Positions 1 through 10,880 of a DNA stretch of 64,000 nucleotides are shown piece by piece (the first letter of the stretch is position 1; the number at the start of each line of letters is the position of its first letter). Under the pieces are notes generated by a model. The model made no database searches. It worked only from the letters and a program-made list of their open reading frames with translations, and was not told where the DNA came from. Position numbers and translations under genes: made by a program. Source of the stretch: Pseudisothecium myosuroides (taxonomy: Eukaryota > Streptophyta > Bryopsida > Hypnales > Lembophyllaceae). The DNA lies in NCBI GenBank assembly GCA_951799445.1, contig OX637290.1:33040987-33104986 (forward strand), given 5' to 3'.

Positions 1-28
1 TTTTTGGGGCCCCTTGGGCATTGAGGGG
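1..28. mobile_element. Right terminus of a TTAA-flanked inverted-repeat element (partial)
   Basis: The window opens with a terminus ending in GAGGGG followed by TTAA (29-32). The same terminus closes the complete long TTAA elements further along (for example at 37121). Only the last bases are present, so this is a call from the terminus alone. Confidence 0.4.
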
Positions 29-334
29 TTAAAGATTTGTAGTATAGACTAGTATGCCTTGAGCTGTTGTTGTATGTCATTTGTAATTGTCATCAAAGTG
101 ATGGCTAACACTAATAGAAAATTGGCTGTAAATGGCTTGGCTACAATGACTATAATAGTCATTGTTGTAGTGATTTAGGACAACAATGACTGCAAAATGA
201 TCTTGTTGCTTTCATTGTGGAGAAGTCATTTGGAACATTGTTTGTTACTAGTGTAAGCCTTTTTAAATCTCTTTTCATATTCATTTTTCAATTCTTTGCA
301 TATGGCAAATTATCTATAGCATTCATGTTTTATA

Positions 335-1242
335 CTCCCTCCGTTCCAAAATGATCTTCTTGTTGGCCTTAATTTTTTGTCCCAAAATGATCTTCTTGTT
401 GTACTTTGTGACCTTACAAATTGGTTAAATTTGAAATGCAACTCCAAGTAGTAGTTTTCCCTCCATTCATGCAATCATTAAGGTAGATGCACCCATAGTC
501 GATCACGACCCATAGCCAACCTATAGGGGGTACTATTTCCAACCAAGGTTGAAAAGCTTGGAATGTTTTTTTCCCAAAGTTGGGACTAATAAGATTATGA
601 CACATGTCCAAAGTAGTAAAGAAAAAAGTAGGAAATAGTGAGCGAGAAAGCAGTTTTTTAGATGATCCGAATTAGATGACTCTAGACATTGGTTATTAGT
701 CCGGACAACTTTTTGACTTTTGCAAATAAAATTACGAAAATTTGAAAGTCCCCATATTTCTTATCTTTCTACATGGAAAAAAAATTTTGCGCCTTAAATT
801 GTTCATCATTTGTTGGAAAATCCCTTAAGTGATTGGGTATGGGTACATTCACCTTAGTCAAAAGACAAATGAAATGATTAATGGGGTCAGTCAGCACTGT
901 TTGTTCTTATTTTTTGCATCTCTTTGAATATTGCCCAATTGAAGGAGATGAAGCTTTGGGAGCTGGAACAAAGGGCTTCACATGGGCTTAGGCATATACT
1001 AAATGCCTACCTAACACTCAACAAATAGTTGACCACTGGTGATCTTTGAAAATGTTAAAAAAATTCTATTTTTCAATATTCCAAAACTAAATTTTGGAAA
1101 GGGCTTTGAAACTCAAAGTTTCTAGAATGCTAGAAGTACACCAAAGTCTACTTATAGTGCAAAATGGGTTTTTTAAATGTTATTTTATGCCTTAATCTAG
1201 AATATTTTATCCAACAGGAAAATCATTTTGGGACGGAGGTAG
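335..1242. mobile_element. Stowaway-type (Tc1/mariner) non-autonomous element
   Basis: The left end reads CTCCCTCCGTTCCAAAATGA and the right end, reverse-complemented, reads CTACCTCCGTCCCAAAATGA. Both are flanked by TA (333-334 and 1243-1244). CTCCCTCCGT termini with a TA duplication are the hallmark of plant Stowaway MITEs. At about 0.9 kb it is longer than most Stowaways. No transposase-like reading frame is visible inside, so it would depend on a mariner transposase supplied from elsewhere. Confidence 0.75.
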
Positions 1243-4200
1243 TATCATACATGTATTATCAATTTTTATCTTATAACTTTTTAAAAATCTGTTGGCATAT
1301 AAAAATAATAAATGTATTGACAATCAAATTTTAAGAAGTATGAATATAAATATAAGTACAAGTAAGTACATTGGCTCGATGTCATGGCAATTGAAGTGTT
1401 CTATAGCATGATGGTCCAATGACTCTCTGCAACCAATTTTCCAATTTCATGTATGATAAAAACTTTGAAATACAATATCTCTTGTCTTATTAGTTGGAAT
1501 GATGCAAAACCAACATTATGCACACACACATCTAACAATTTTCTGACAATACCAAGGGCAATTCCATCAGCCCAATAGTCACTAAGATCTCAACATACTT
1601 CACAAAAACAATTTTTGTTTTTTTTATACAAGTGAAATCTTTTATAATCATTACAAAAAGGTACAATTGTCAAGCAAGGCAATCTTGCTAACCAAACAAG
1701 ATAACAATAAAACAAATTATTTGTTTTAATAGTATAGATCGATGGGTGTGTTTATACTACTATTATTCCAAAAATGTAGTCAGAAATTGAAATTTTCATA
1801 ATTTGGGAACTTTGATACTTCCTTGTAAATTATAGGCTTCATAAAATGTTACTTTGTTCCTTCTAGAAAATTTGGTAATTTTTAGAATTAAAAAACCTAC
1901 CAAACAAAATCCTTTTATAGCCCGACATACTTATTGAAATTTTTAAATATAATAAGAAATCAAATTTGCTTTCATGATTTAGTTTTATAAACTCACTTAT
2001 CTATAGTTGACGGAAAATAATACACTTTTGTCGATCAACTCAACATTCTAAAATGATTTTTCAATACAAATTTCAAATAATTTCAAAAAATTATTAATAC
2101 ATGAAAAAATTTCAAATAACATTATTGAGGGTTTGAATCTATATTTGTATTTTTCAAATGATTATATCTAAAAATATTCTAATAATGTAATGACCAAGTA
2201 TAATAAAATTCACCTTGTACACATTTTTTCTATTTATTTGTGAGTTAATTCACTTTCAACTTCTACTTGGGTGATATTATTTGAAACAATTTTAAAAGAG
2301 GGTCTCTAAATCCCTCAATCTTTCCAATAAATATTTTTTCAATTTTTACATTCTTAGTTTTGTTGTTTCAAAATGATCATTTTAGTAATAATTTCTCTAT
2401 GTATTGTAGTTCCAAGGCCATTGGAGTAACCATAGTACAAAAACACCTAGATGTAATTCCCTCCAAGTATTATTTGAAAAATAAAAAGTCAAAGACAATC
2501 TAAAATAGAAAATAAATGAGGGACCAAAAGAAGGTGAAATTTTGTAAATGTCCATTATTCAACAAGGTTACAATTACGTGTCATTACATTATTGTCAATG
2601 TAATAAAGTTTGAGTATCTAGCTTAACCCCTTGAAGACAATTTGTTTGTTCCATGGCATTTGCAAGTTCGGGAAGGTTCCTAAAAATTCAATTTTGAACA
2701 GATATTTCTGAAATTTTGACACAAGGTGTAGGTATGTACCACCTTCAATTGTTGGGAGTATAATGTTTTTTTGAACTTTATTTCCCAAAGTTTTTTGAGT
2801 AGGCGGGCAACTTTAAGCAACATAGGCAAAAAGCTTCTTCTACCTCTAAAATTTGGTAGGTATGTAATCAAAATAATATAGGATGCAACGTTAAAAAAAA
2901 ATCTCATATATAGTGCAAAATTTCACCCAAAGAGGAGTAAAAGTTTGTTGACTCTATTAGGTAGGGTTGAGGGAAAAAAATCTTCTAACTTCAAACATTG
3001 TAATCTTTCAATCTACATAGTAAAAGTTCTTGAAATTTTTTCTATTCAATCATTCCCATAGTAATCTATTATAAGTTGGTACAATTTAATTTTTATTTAT
3101 TTTTAAAATATTTATTTTCACTAACCTAAAAACTGAAAGTTTTTGATAATTTATGTCCAAAATGTGCATTGATCTTTTAGGGGGTAATACTATAGTGATT
3201 GTATCCATAATCATTATTGTCCAAAGAGCAATATCTACATTTGGACCAGAAAACGTTTCTAAAATCTAGATATTGATTATATAGATGTATAGAATGAGAA
3301 CATGAGAGCCTATGAGAATTTAGTGCCAATTGTCAATACACCTTGTGACAACACTTTGAAATGATAAAATGAAAATGTCAATTTTTGATACACCTTGTGA
3401 AAATACTTTGAAATTTCATAACTTATTTATAGTGAGTTCAAATAATGCATACTAAACTACTTTAGAATCTCTTTTCACTTACCAATAAGATACAATATAA
3501 TTATTTATTTTTAATAATAAAAACTATACTTAGTTGCTACTAGTGCTTATTTTAGGTGCACTTACTTTAGTAAGTTAGTGTTACAATGTGCTTAAAGGAA
3601 CTAAACTTTTTATAGTATATTTGCATTTTTAATCAATAAAAATATTCTAACCAAAATCGTAATTTATCAACTAATGACATTATATCATTAATACTATGAC
3701 CTTCCAAATTTTGGTATTTTCATATCACATCAACTAATTCAATGCTTGATTGAGGATGAATTCAACAACATAAGAACATCTAGCTCCACTGGTACACAAA
3801 ATACTAGCTTGGTGAATGCTTTGGTGCAGTTGGGCATTGGGGAGATTCCTACTAGGGATGCAATTTTGGGTTTTGGAAAACCGTCTTCTTTAAACTTTAC
3901 TTGTTACACTCTAAGCTGTAGGGTCCCTTGTGTTTGATTTGCGCCATATTTTTGCTCGCAATTTGGAACCCCGATTGTTCTATGGAAATTAGTAGCTACT
4001 TTCAACATCTCTCTGCAACCTTGCACTTCCATGTCACCCTACGCCCGAGTTTGTTTGCCAGACAACTGCATGGAATTTGAGTTCTACATTGAAATTATGA
4101 ATTCTGATGTCTTCCAGTTAAGGCTCGGTTGAGAGGCAAGACCTTGCCTCGGACCTTGCAAACAATGGGGACATGTCAAGTTCTCCAAATTATATTCATT

Positions 4201-4376
4201 TCCTCATCTATTGGTGGATATGCTCTAACATTCTTAAACTTGCTTTTCCTAGATTTCTAGTGGGTGTACAAATTAAGATAATAGTCACTAAATATTAGAT
4301 TTCCGAAACCTCATTAATTTAATTTTAGAAGATGTCTTGCCAACTACAAAGCTACTTGTAAGGAAGGCAAAAGGAG
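1243..4376. other. AT-rich intergenic DNA
   Basis: No gene, RNA gene or complete repeat is recognised. TTAA followed by CCCCTTGAAGACAA at 2623 resembles the left end of a TTAA-flanked element, but no matching right end was found. Short open frames here (for example 3746-3937) start at non-ATG codons and match no known family. Confidence 0.5.
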
Positions 4377-4622
4377 CCCATAAGGGACTAACCTATATAC
4401 GACATTGCGGCCATTTTTTGGTCAATAAATGACAAAAAATCCTTTTGTGTAGGACAGAAGTGCAATTATTCATCCTCAAAATTTTGCATGAAAAGGAGAG
4501 GTCTTGTCTCGGGTCTTGTACAATAGTTTGACTTCCAATGAGTGTTTTTGGATTTCTTAAGCCAATTATTCACACAATCCCAAAAGGGATGATTCCATGA
4601 TCATCATCCCGTTCTTTAAGGA
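4377..4622. mobile_element. Short TTAA-type MITE (family A), diverged copy
   Basis: The copy runs from CCCATAAGG to CTTTAAGGA and is followed by TTAA. The left TTAA has been lost. Its interior matches the copies at 6667-6888 and, in reverse orientation, 26157-26378: all three share stretches such as AATGACA and TTGACTTCCAATGAG or close variants. Non-coding and non-autonomous. Confidence 0.6.
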
Positions 4623-6666
4623 TTAAGAATGTTAAAGCATCAGTACCTATGCTTGCTAAATTTAACATGTTTAAAGTTTACATTTATTTTTGAAGAGCCC
4701 TCAAAATTCTTGTTTTCCACCCTTGCTCACCAAACGTGGCCTGTAAATAGTCAACAATTAGCCAATCATCAAGTCAAATGTAAGATAAAGTGGACTAAAT
4801 ATAGATTTGAAAGGTCATTATTTGGCACACTAGAATTGAGTGCCACAAGAATATATTGAGAGGACTTGGAGCACTTATCATCCATGTTTGGCGAGAATCA
4901 AACCCTTTGAACCGGCAAGGGTGCCAATGCTTGTACACATGAAGAGTCAGTCACTTAAGGCTTATTTTCACCTGGCGTTTGGTAACAACGGTTATAAAAT
5001 CATAATACCTCCACCAAAGACAAAAAGGTGCAGGTTTTATGGAAGCATTTGTTTTGAATTGGTTTAGCATTGGTTCCTCATAATTAGGTCATCTTAAGAG
5101 AAACTCTTTGCGTGAATTGCAATTTCGATGTTGACTGCTTGTGTACAATCCAAAACTAACAAATTAAATCTTAAAATTTGTTGATTCCTCCAAAGATATG
5201 TGATTAAAATTTGATCTCATATCCTTGGAGGTGCTTTCAAGGCAAGCAATGTTAGTTTAATAATTTTAATTGGTCACATCTCCTTGCATTATGAAAGACT
5301 GTTGTTAGTGCTCAAAATCAAAAGATTGAAACTTACATAACAATAGCTTGCAATTTTGGAGAGCTATGAACAATCCCAAACTTTTTTCTAGTAAACACCG
5401 CTCATAACCCTTGCCAACTTTGCAGGACCTAGGTTCGGTTACAAAGGAACCATAGTCTAAACACCACGGTTGTTTTTTTGAGCGATTTTTTGCTCAAAAG
5501 TGATAAAAAAAATTTCAGGGAATCTTCGGCAAAATATTCTTGCTTTTCAGAAATCACATATTTGCTACCAAATCTTGGGACAGGATCGCTCAAATTCAGA
5601 TGAATGTCCATCATTTTGGATGAATAAATGAAATTTCATCCACATATTGCAAGTTTCATCCATTTCTAAGGATGTAAGTAGCTTCATCCTCCCAGAGATT
5701 ATCGCTTTCTGTACTGCCTAAATTAAATGAAAAAAAACCCTGTGCTAAACACCTACCAAAAAAGTCTCGCACCATTGTAGCAAAGAACGCTTGCTAAGTC
5801 CAGATGTGAATGTACCTTTAGTCCGAAGAAGTTCCACTGAAAGGAATTCCAGAAGTCTGCCAACCCTAACAGTTGTTAACTTAAGTGTGCAGGAAGCTGC
5901 CTGCCTGCTGCCGCGGAGCCCTACCTCTTCAGTTATCTCCGGAGCACCTGAAGTTTCGGATGTGAAGCCGAAACTCGGTTCCTGGATAGCACTTCCAGTC
6001 CAGTCTCACTGCTTGCAAGTCGAATGACGTACTGGCTGTAACATAACTTAACTTATATTTATTAGTGGAACTGGGCGGGGTCCTCCAGTGCAAGTTACGG
6101 GATTGTCTGTCTCGAAGGTTGACCAGCCGGGTTCTTCTTATCCTCTCTTGCTCAATCACAGGTGAAAGACTTGCGGTGAACAATGGATATATATAAGTTA
6201 AGGCCTGTTTGTTCTCCAACATGATGGCCACGGATATCCAGAAGAATATAAGCTTAGCTACGACTGAAATACTGTATCCCGGCAAAGTGCCTGTCTGCGT
6301 GCACCGAACGACGGAAGAACTCCACTACTGTAACTTTTAAGCTTCCGTCCTTGTGAAAAATCCGTCCTCCACTGCAGCTTTGCACTTCGTTTACTGGCTG
6401 GTTGGCTGCTGTGGTCGCGAAATGTGGACCGCCTACAGCTTCCGCTGATGCACGTGTGCGAGATCAAATACTAGAAGCAGGACCACCTGATCCATTGACG
6501 CGCAGATTTTGATCGCCTCTCAGCTGCAGGTGCAGTGCAGAATTGCAGATCCCCAACGAAGTGAAAGTTACCCTCCCGGCCTCCTCCAGTCCTCCCTATT
6601 TTGACTGCTACAATTTGGTCACCGAAGAAGAGTTCCAGTTTGCAATCACTTCTACATTCAATTTAA
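4623..6666. other. Intergenic DNA with a mid-GC patch at about 5780-6640
   Basis: Most of it is AT-rich and unremarkable. The stretch at 5780-6640 is clearly richer in GC and has overlapping short open frames on both strands (for example 5929-6285, minus). None has an ATG-started family match or splice structure that I recognise. It could be a decayed gene or transposon fragment. Confidence 0.4.
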
Positions 6667-6888
6667 CCCATAAACGAGGTCACGGCCATTTTCTGGTCGA
6701 TGAATGACAGAGAATCCTTCTGTGTGGGACCGAAGCACAACTATTGATCCTTGGAATTTTGTGTAGAAAGGATAAATCATGAATAGTAGTTTGACCTCCA
6801 GTGAACATTTCTGCTTTTTTCAAAGAAGATGATGTCATCCAGTGCCAAAAAGAATGATTTCCATGGTCACCAGCCCGGCGTTCATGGA
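6667..6888. mobile_element. Short TTAA-type MITE (family A), 222 bp
   Basis: TTAA (6663-6666) precedes CCCATAAACGAGG, and the element ends in GTTCATGGA before TTAA. It has the same length as the copy at 26157-26378 and shares its interior in the opposite orientation. The terminal inverted repeats are degenerate. No coding capacity. Confidence 0.65.
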
Positions 6889-7472
6889 TTAATATGCGCA
6901 TAAGTAGTCAGAAAAAAGGACTTTCTAGGGTGATTTGTCACAGCTGTATACATTGGTAGAACTAGCAGATATTTTTTTTTGTGAATCTTTTGAACTTGAA
7001 ATTTGGCACACATGTTATTCACATAGAGATGATTTTGTCATAAAAATTTCATGATGTATAAACAATTTTTCAACCCTTGGGATAGTGTCAAAGTTGGTAG
7101 TAGTGAAATTGTTTTTAAGAACTACACATGTTGGTAGATTTTGAATATCTATTTTTGTGGGGGTCTTTTGGAGTTGAAATTTTTTGCAAAGTCCCTAAAA
7201 AGTCGAAATTATGGGTTTTAAAGTCGAAATGTAGGGGGGAAACTATACGTGCAAAAATATTACTCCGAGAGAAATTTAAATCTTTTGGTGATTTTGTTAG
7301 GTTGGGTCGGAAAAAAATTATTCTAACTTCAAATGCTATAATCATTCAGTGTGCATGATCAAAGTTTACAATTTTTTCTCTATACATTCCGATGGTAACT
7401 GTCTAGTTTAAAATTATACAAATTGAATTTTTTTTAAAAGGTATATTTCTCCATTTTTTTTCACTACCATGG

Positions 7473-8210
7473 GGGTCATTGCAAGAAACACTGGTACTGG
7501 GTATTTGTCACAAACAGAGTGTCGAATCTTTCTTTTGCAATAACTTCTTAAGCTTGATTCGCATGAATTTGAGATTTTTATTGGAGATGTATATCTTGAG
7601 TGTATTTATATCTCATATTTTTCAGAAATTAAAAAAAAAATCTTATATTTAAAAATCAATTAAATTAATATGTCACGTTTTGCATTTTAGGGGTTTTGAG
7701 TACTATGGAGTCCCCAAGTTTAATGATTTAGAGCTGAAATTTCTATGGTCTATTTGTGTAGTAGGAACTCATATTTCTACCAAGGGATATTAAAAAATAA
7801 TTTATTTTATGTCCTCCATGTCCTTGCAAAGAGGGCTCCCTTGCGCGCGCAGTTCTGAACAATGAAGATGGTTTCAAGATAATTTTTTTGTTCAAATATC
7901 TTCATCATGAAGTCTTCCCAAATGGTCTATTTTTAGTTTCTTTGAAATTTTTTTTCCTATTTTTTACAAATTAAAACTTCAGAGTATGTATTTTCTTCAA
8001 AATTTCAGCTTTTTTCTTTTGTGAATAATTTTTTACTCAGATTTTTTTTAGGTCTGAAATTTTGGTGATATGCTATTTATAGTATTATACTAATTATCCT
8101 TATTTTATTTTATTTTTAAAAATTCATATGCAAAAGCTCATGAGTACTGGAGTACTAGCCAAAAACAGCCAAAGTGGAACAAAAACTGACACTCTTTCTT
8201 GCAACGACCC
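7473..8210. mobile_element. Inverted-repeat element of a TGCAAGAAA-terminus family
   Basis: The left end is GGGTCATTGCAAGAAA and the reverse-complemented right end is GGGTCGTTGCAAGAAA, with one mismatch. ATGG flanks both sides (7469-7472 and 8211-8214) and is a possible 4-bp target duplication. A second, more diverged member with matching inner sequence lies at 23204-23901. I cannot assign a superfamily. The interior is AT-rich and non-coding. Confidence 0.6.
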
Positions 8211-8314
8211 ATGGAAAGTGGTGGTTTTACAACTTTTGCTTGAAGTGTACTTTAGTCTTATACGGTTTACCATTGTATTTAGTAGTGGCAATTTGCATGT
8301 TACGTAGTAATTAA

Positions 8315-9248
8315 CCTCTAGAGGACCAATTGAAGGCTTTTTTTTGTCATAAAAAGCACTGAAAATTGCATTTTATTGCAAAGAGCAAAAACTTTGAAAT
8401 TGTTTTTTTTGCATATTTAATGATTGTATCTTGCACTACACTAGCTAGTCTAAAAATGTGTGGAAGAAATTTTAGAAACCTTAGTCTTATAGAGTGCAAA
8501 ATATTTATGCTTAAAGTGAAGAAAACAAGTTTTGTTTGCACCTTCCATTTCTAGATTATAAGAATTGATCTTTTTAACTTTAAATTTTTGCACTCTATAC
8601 AAAATTTGAATTTCAAAAAATTTATTATGAAGAATTGAGTTGAGAGTCTAGGAATAAAATTCAAAAAAAATGTGGAGATTTTTATTCTTTAAAATATTAT
8701 TAAATAGCATGGGATAGGAGGTAGAGGGAAAAAATAAACTTGTTAGTAGCTTTGCAGTGGAATTGAACACACTAATTCTAATAGTGAGACTGTTCTAATA
8801 ATCAAATTTAACCTTGTGTAATTTTTTGTTTTTGAAAAACGTAAAAATTGAGAGAAATAAATGAATTCCATTAGTTGTTTTTTCAAGAAGATGCTCTATA
8901 ACTTTCTCATCACTTATCCAAATGAAACAAAACAAACCTTTCCATATAGACAAAAATATTATCTATAAATTTTTTATATTTAAAATTTCAAGTTTTTTGT
9001 GGTAATTTTTTGTTGTTCAAAAAACTAAAAAAGAGCTTATTGTTATTATGTCATAAGCCACCTAACTTTTGCTCTTGGGCATCTACCGTATTCAAATAAA
9101 AATGATAATCCCCCAAAGCTCATTTTTTTTCTATCTTAAAAAAAAAAGATTCTAAATATGAAACCAAAAATTGAGGTCATAGGAACCTATTCCAATTTCC
9201 ATTTGGCCATTTGTCGCCCAAAGAGACTAATGGTCCTTTCTTTAGGGG
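8315..9248. mobile_element. Long TTAA-type element (family B), copy 1
   Basis: TTAA (8311-8314) is followed by CCTCTAGAGGACCAA. The right end is GGTCCTTTCTTTAGGGG followed by TTAT, a one-base decay of TTAA. The inner sequence aligns with the copy at 33674-34588 in the same orientation, including the GAATTGAGTTGAGAGTC stretch. It is AT-rich and has no convincing reading frame, so it is presumably non-autonomous. Confidence 0.65.
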
Positions 9249-9809
9249 TTATAATAACCTTGGATCTTCCATTTTGTCGCTATGTGGTTTCCTTTTTCCT
9301 AGTGGGCCCTTGATTGATGTTCTCATTTTTCCTTCTCTTCAGTGGGTCACTGGAGTTATTTGCAAAGTTGTCCTGTGTTTGTGAACCTGTGTTAGAGGAA
9401 GGTCTAACTAAAAATAGAACAAAACAAATACGGCACCAAATTCAATCAGACCTGAGTTTGGGTGCTCCAAGGAGTTTGGTCCTGTATTTTCCCAGAACTC
9501 CGGCTCCTAGTCCCGTGTTTGCTCACTTTACAATTAACTCTATTGTCCCTTTTTTTTTTTTTCCAAAAATGAAACTATCCAATATTGTACTAAATCCCCA
9601 AGGAATATGAGTGAATTTCCAGTTCCCCTGCATTTGCCACGGTACAGTATGTATGAGCCCTCACTACGGTAGGCCAATGAGTGTACAGTATTATTTTTCT
9701 TTTCCTATTCCTGTTTTTTTTCCTCCTTTTTCAATGAATGATTCCCCACCCCATTTTCAGCGCACTTTTCTTCCTATTCCTTGCCCAAAGAATACAGCTT
9801 ATTTAAAAT
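9249..9809. other. Intergenic DNA
   Basis: AT-to-mixed composition with a T-run near 9550. Overlapping open frames at 9314-9814 have no recognised family or splice pattern. Confidence 0.4.
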
Positions 9810-10326
9810 CATGAATGGGCTAGCCTTTTTCCTTCGTGGCCCTCCTCCCCGGTCAGCCAATGGCATGCCAAAGGGTTCACATGGCGCCGGGCCGGGCCGG
9901 GCCGGGTGCTCGTCCAGGTGGGCGGGTTTCCCATCGTCGTCGCCCCGTGTCTGCCTGCCCTGTTCCCAGTGAGTTTTTGCATGAAAAGGTAAGGTAGGTA
10001 GGTGTGGGAAAGCGACCGCTTGCGTTGCATTAAGTTATTCCCTGCCTGGCGCCCTCTCTCTCGAACTGAAGGGCTGGGATAGGCTGCCTACGGACGAGTG
10101 GCGTCCCTGGCTTTCCCCTCTGTGAATCTAAACCATGATGGCCATTCCCCCGTTCCACCCGGCCCCAAGGGAATCTCTCGACCTCGCTGGCTGGCTTGGC
10201 AATACAACAGAACCGCCTCACCCTCAGCCGCAGGAATATAAGAAAACATATACATATGTTATGTTATATGTATGCATATGTACTTATATTATGTTATGCA
10301 TATGCACGAATTCATGAATGAACGAA

Positions 10327-10362
10327 TGAAGGAAGGAAGGAAGGAAGGAAGGAAGGAAGGTT
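10327..10362. repeat. (GGAA)n microsatellite
   Basis: About eight uninterrupted copies of the tetranucleotide GGAA/AAGG lie inside the GC-rich island. Confidence 0.9.
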
Positions 10363-10837
10363 GGATGACAAAGTGAAAAAGAGACTGACTGGAAGGAAAG
10401 GGAGGCGACCAGGAGAAGCCGAGGAGGGAAGGGAACAAGAACCTAGTCCCGTCCCATCACTTTGGGAAAAACTTAGAGCATTCCCATCGTCGCCCGCAGG
10501 AGTTGGCTTCAACGGCTCTTGGCAGGCCCCTGCAACAATTCTCTCCCGACCGTCACACTTGCAGCGGACCCTTCCGAGGCGGCCACGCCAGAAATCCAAA
10601 AGGACACTCAACAGTAGCGAGGCACTTCAGCGACGCATAACCACAAATTTCGGAGAATCTCTTGTTAGACTTTTGTCCAAGCATGGTCTTCCTTGGTCGT
10701 TCTAGTTCACAGCAGTTGTTAGAAGAATAACAACAAGACACACGGTCTACTGGAAAAGCATGGAAGTCTTGCGAGGGGCACCAGAGTGAGTGACGGTGGG
10801 GATTTGCCACTCACCCCTCGGCCTTCACCGCGCGGGG

Positions 10838-10876
10838 GCCCGCTCAATCTGCTTTAGCGTGTCAGATTGAGCGGGC
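10838..10876. other. Perfect 14-bp stem, 11-nt loop hairpin
   Basis: GCCCGCTCAATCTG (10838-10851) is exactly reverse-complementary to CAGATTGAGCGGGC (10863-10876), with an 11-nt loop. It lies at the edge of a GC-rich island. Its function is unknown. It is not the histone mRNA stem-loop and has no T-run directly after it. Confidence 0.7.
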
Positions 10877-10880
10877 ATTG

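Larger units (their letters stand above)
9810..10880. other. GC-rich island without a recognised gene
   Basis: Composition jumps from AT-rich to GC-rich at about 9830-10230 and again at 10380-10880. Inside are a GGGCC pentamer run near 9892, a TATG/ATAC-rich simple repeat at 10245-10305, a GGAA microsatellite at about 10327-10362, and a perfect hairpin at 10838-10876. The composition resembles the 5' ends of the two real genes in this window. A promoter or first exon of an unrecognised gene is possible, but no downstream exons are visible. Confidence 0.4.

Noticed and set aside
7115..7358. Overlapping open frames of 76 codons on both strands
   Set aside because: Same DNA read on two strands in AT-rich sequence; no family, no splice structure.
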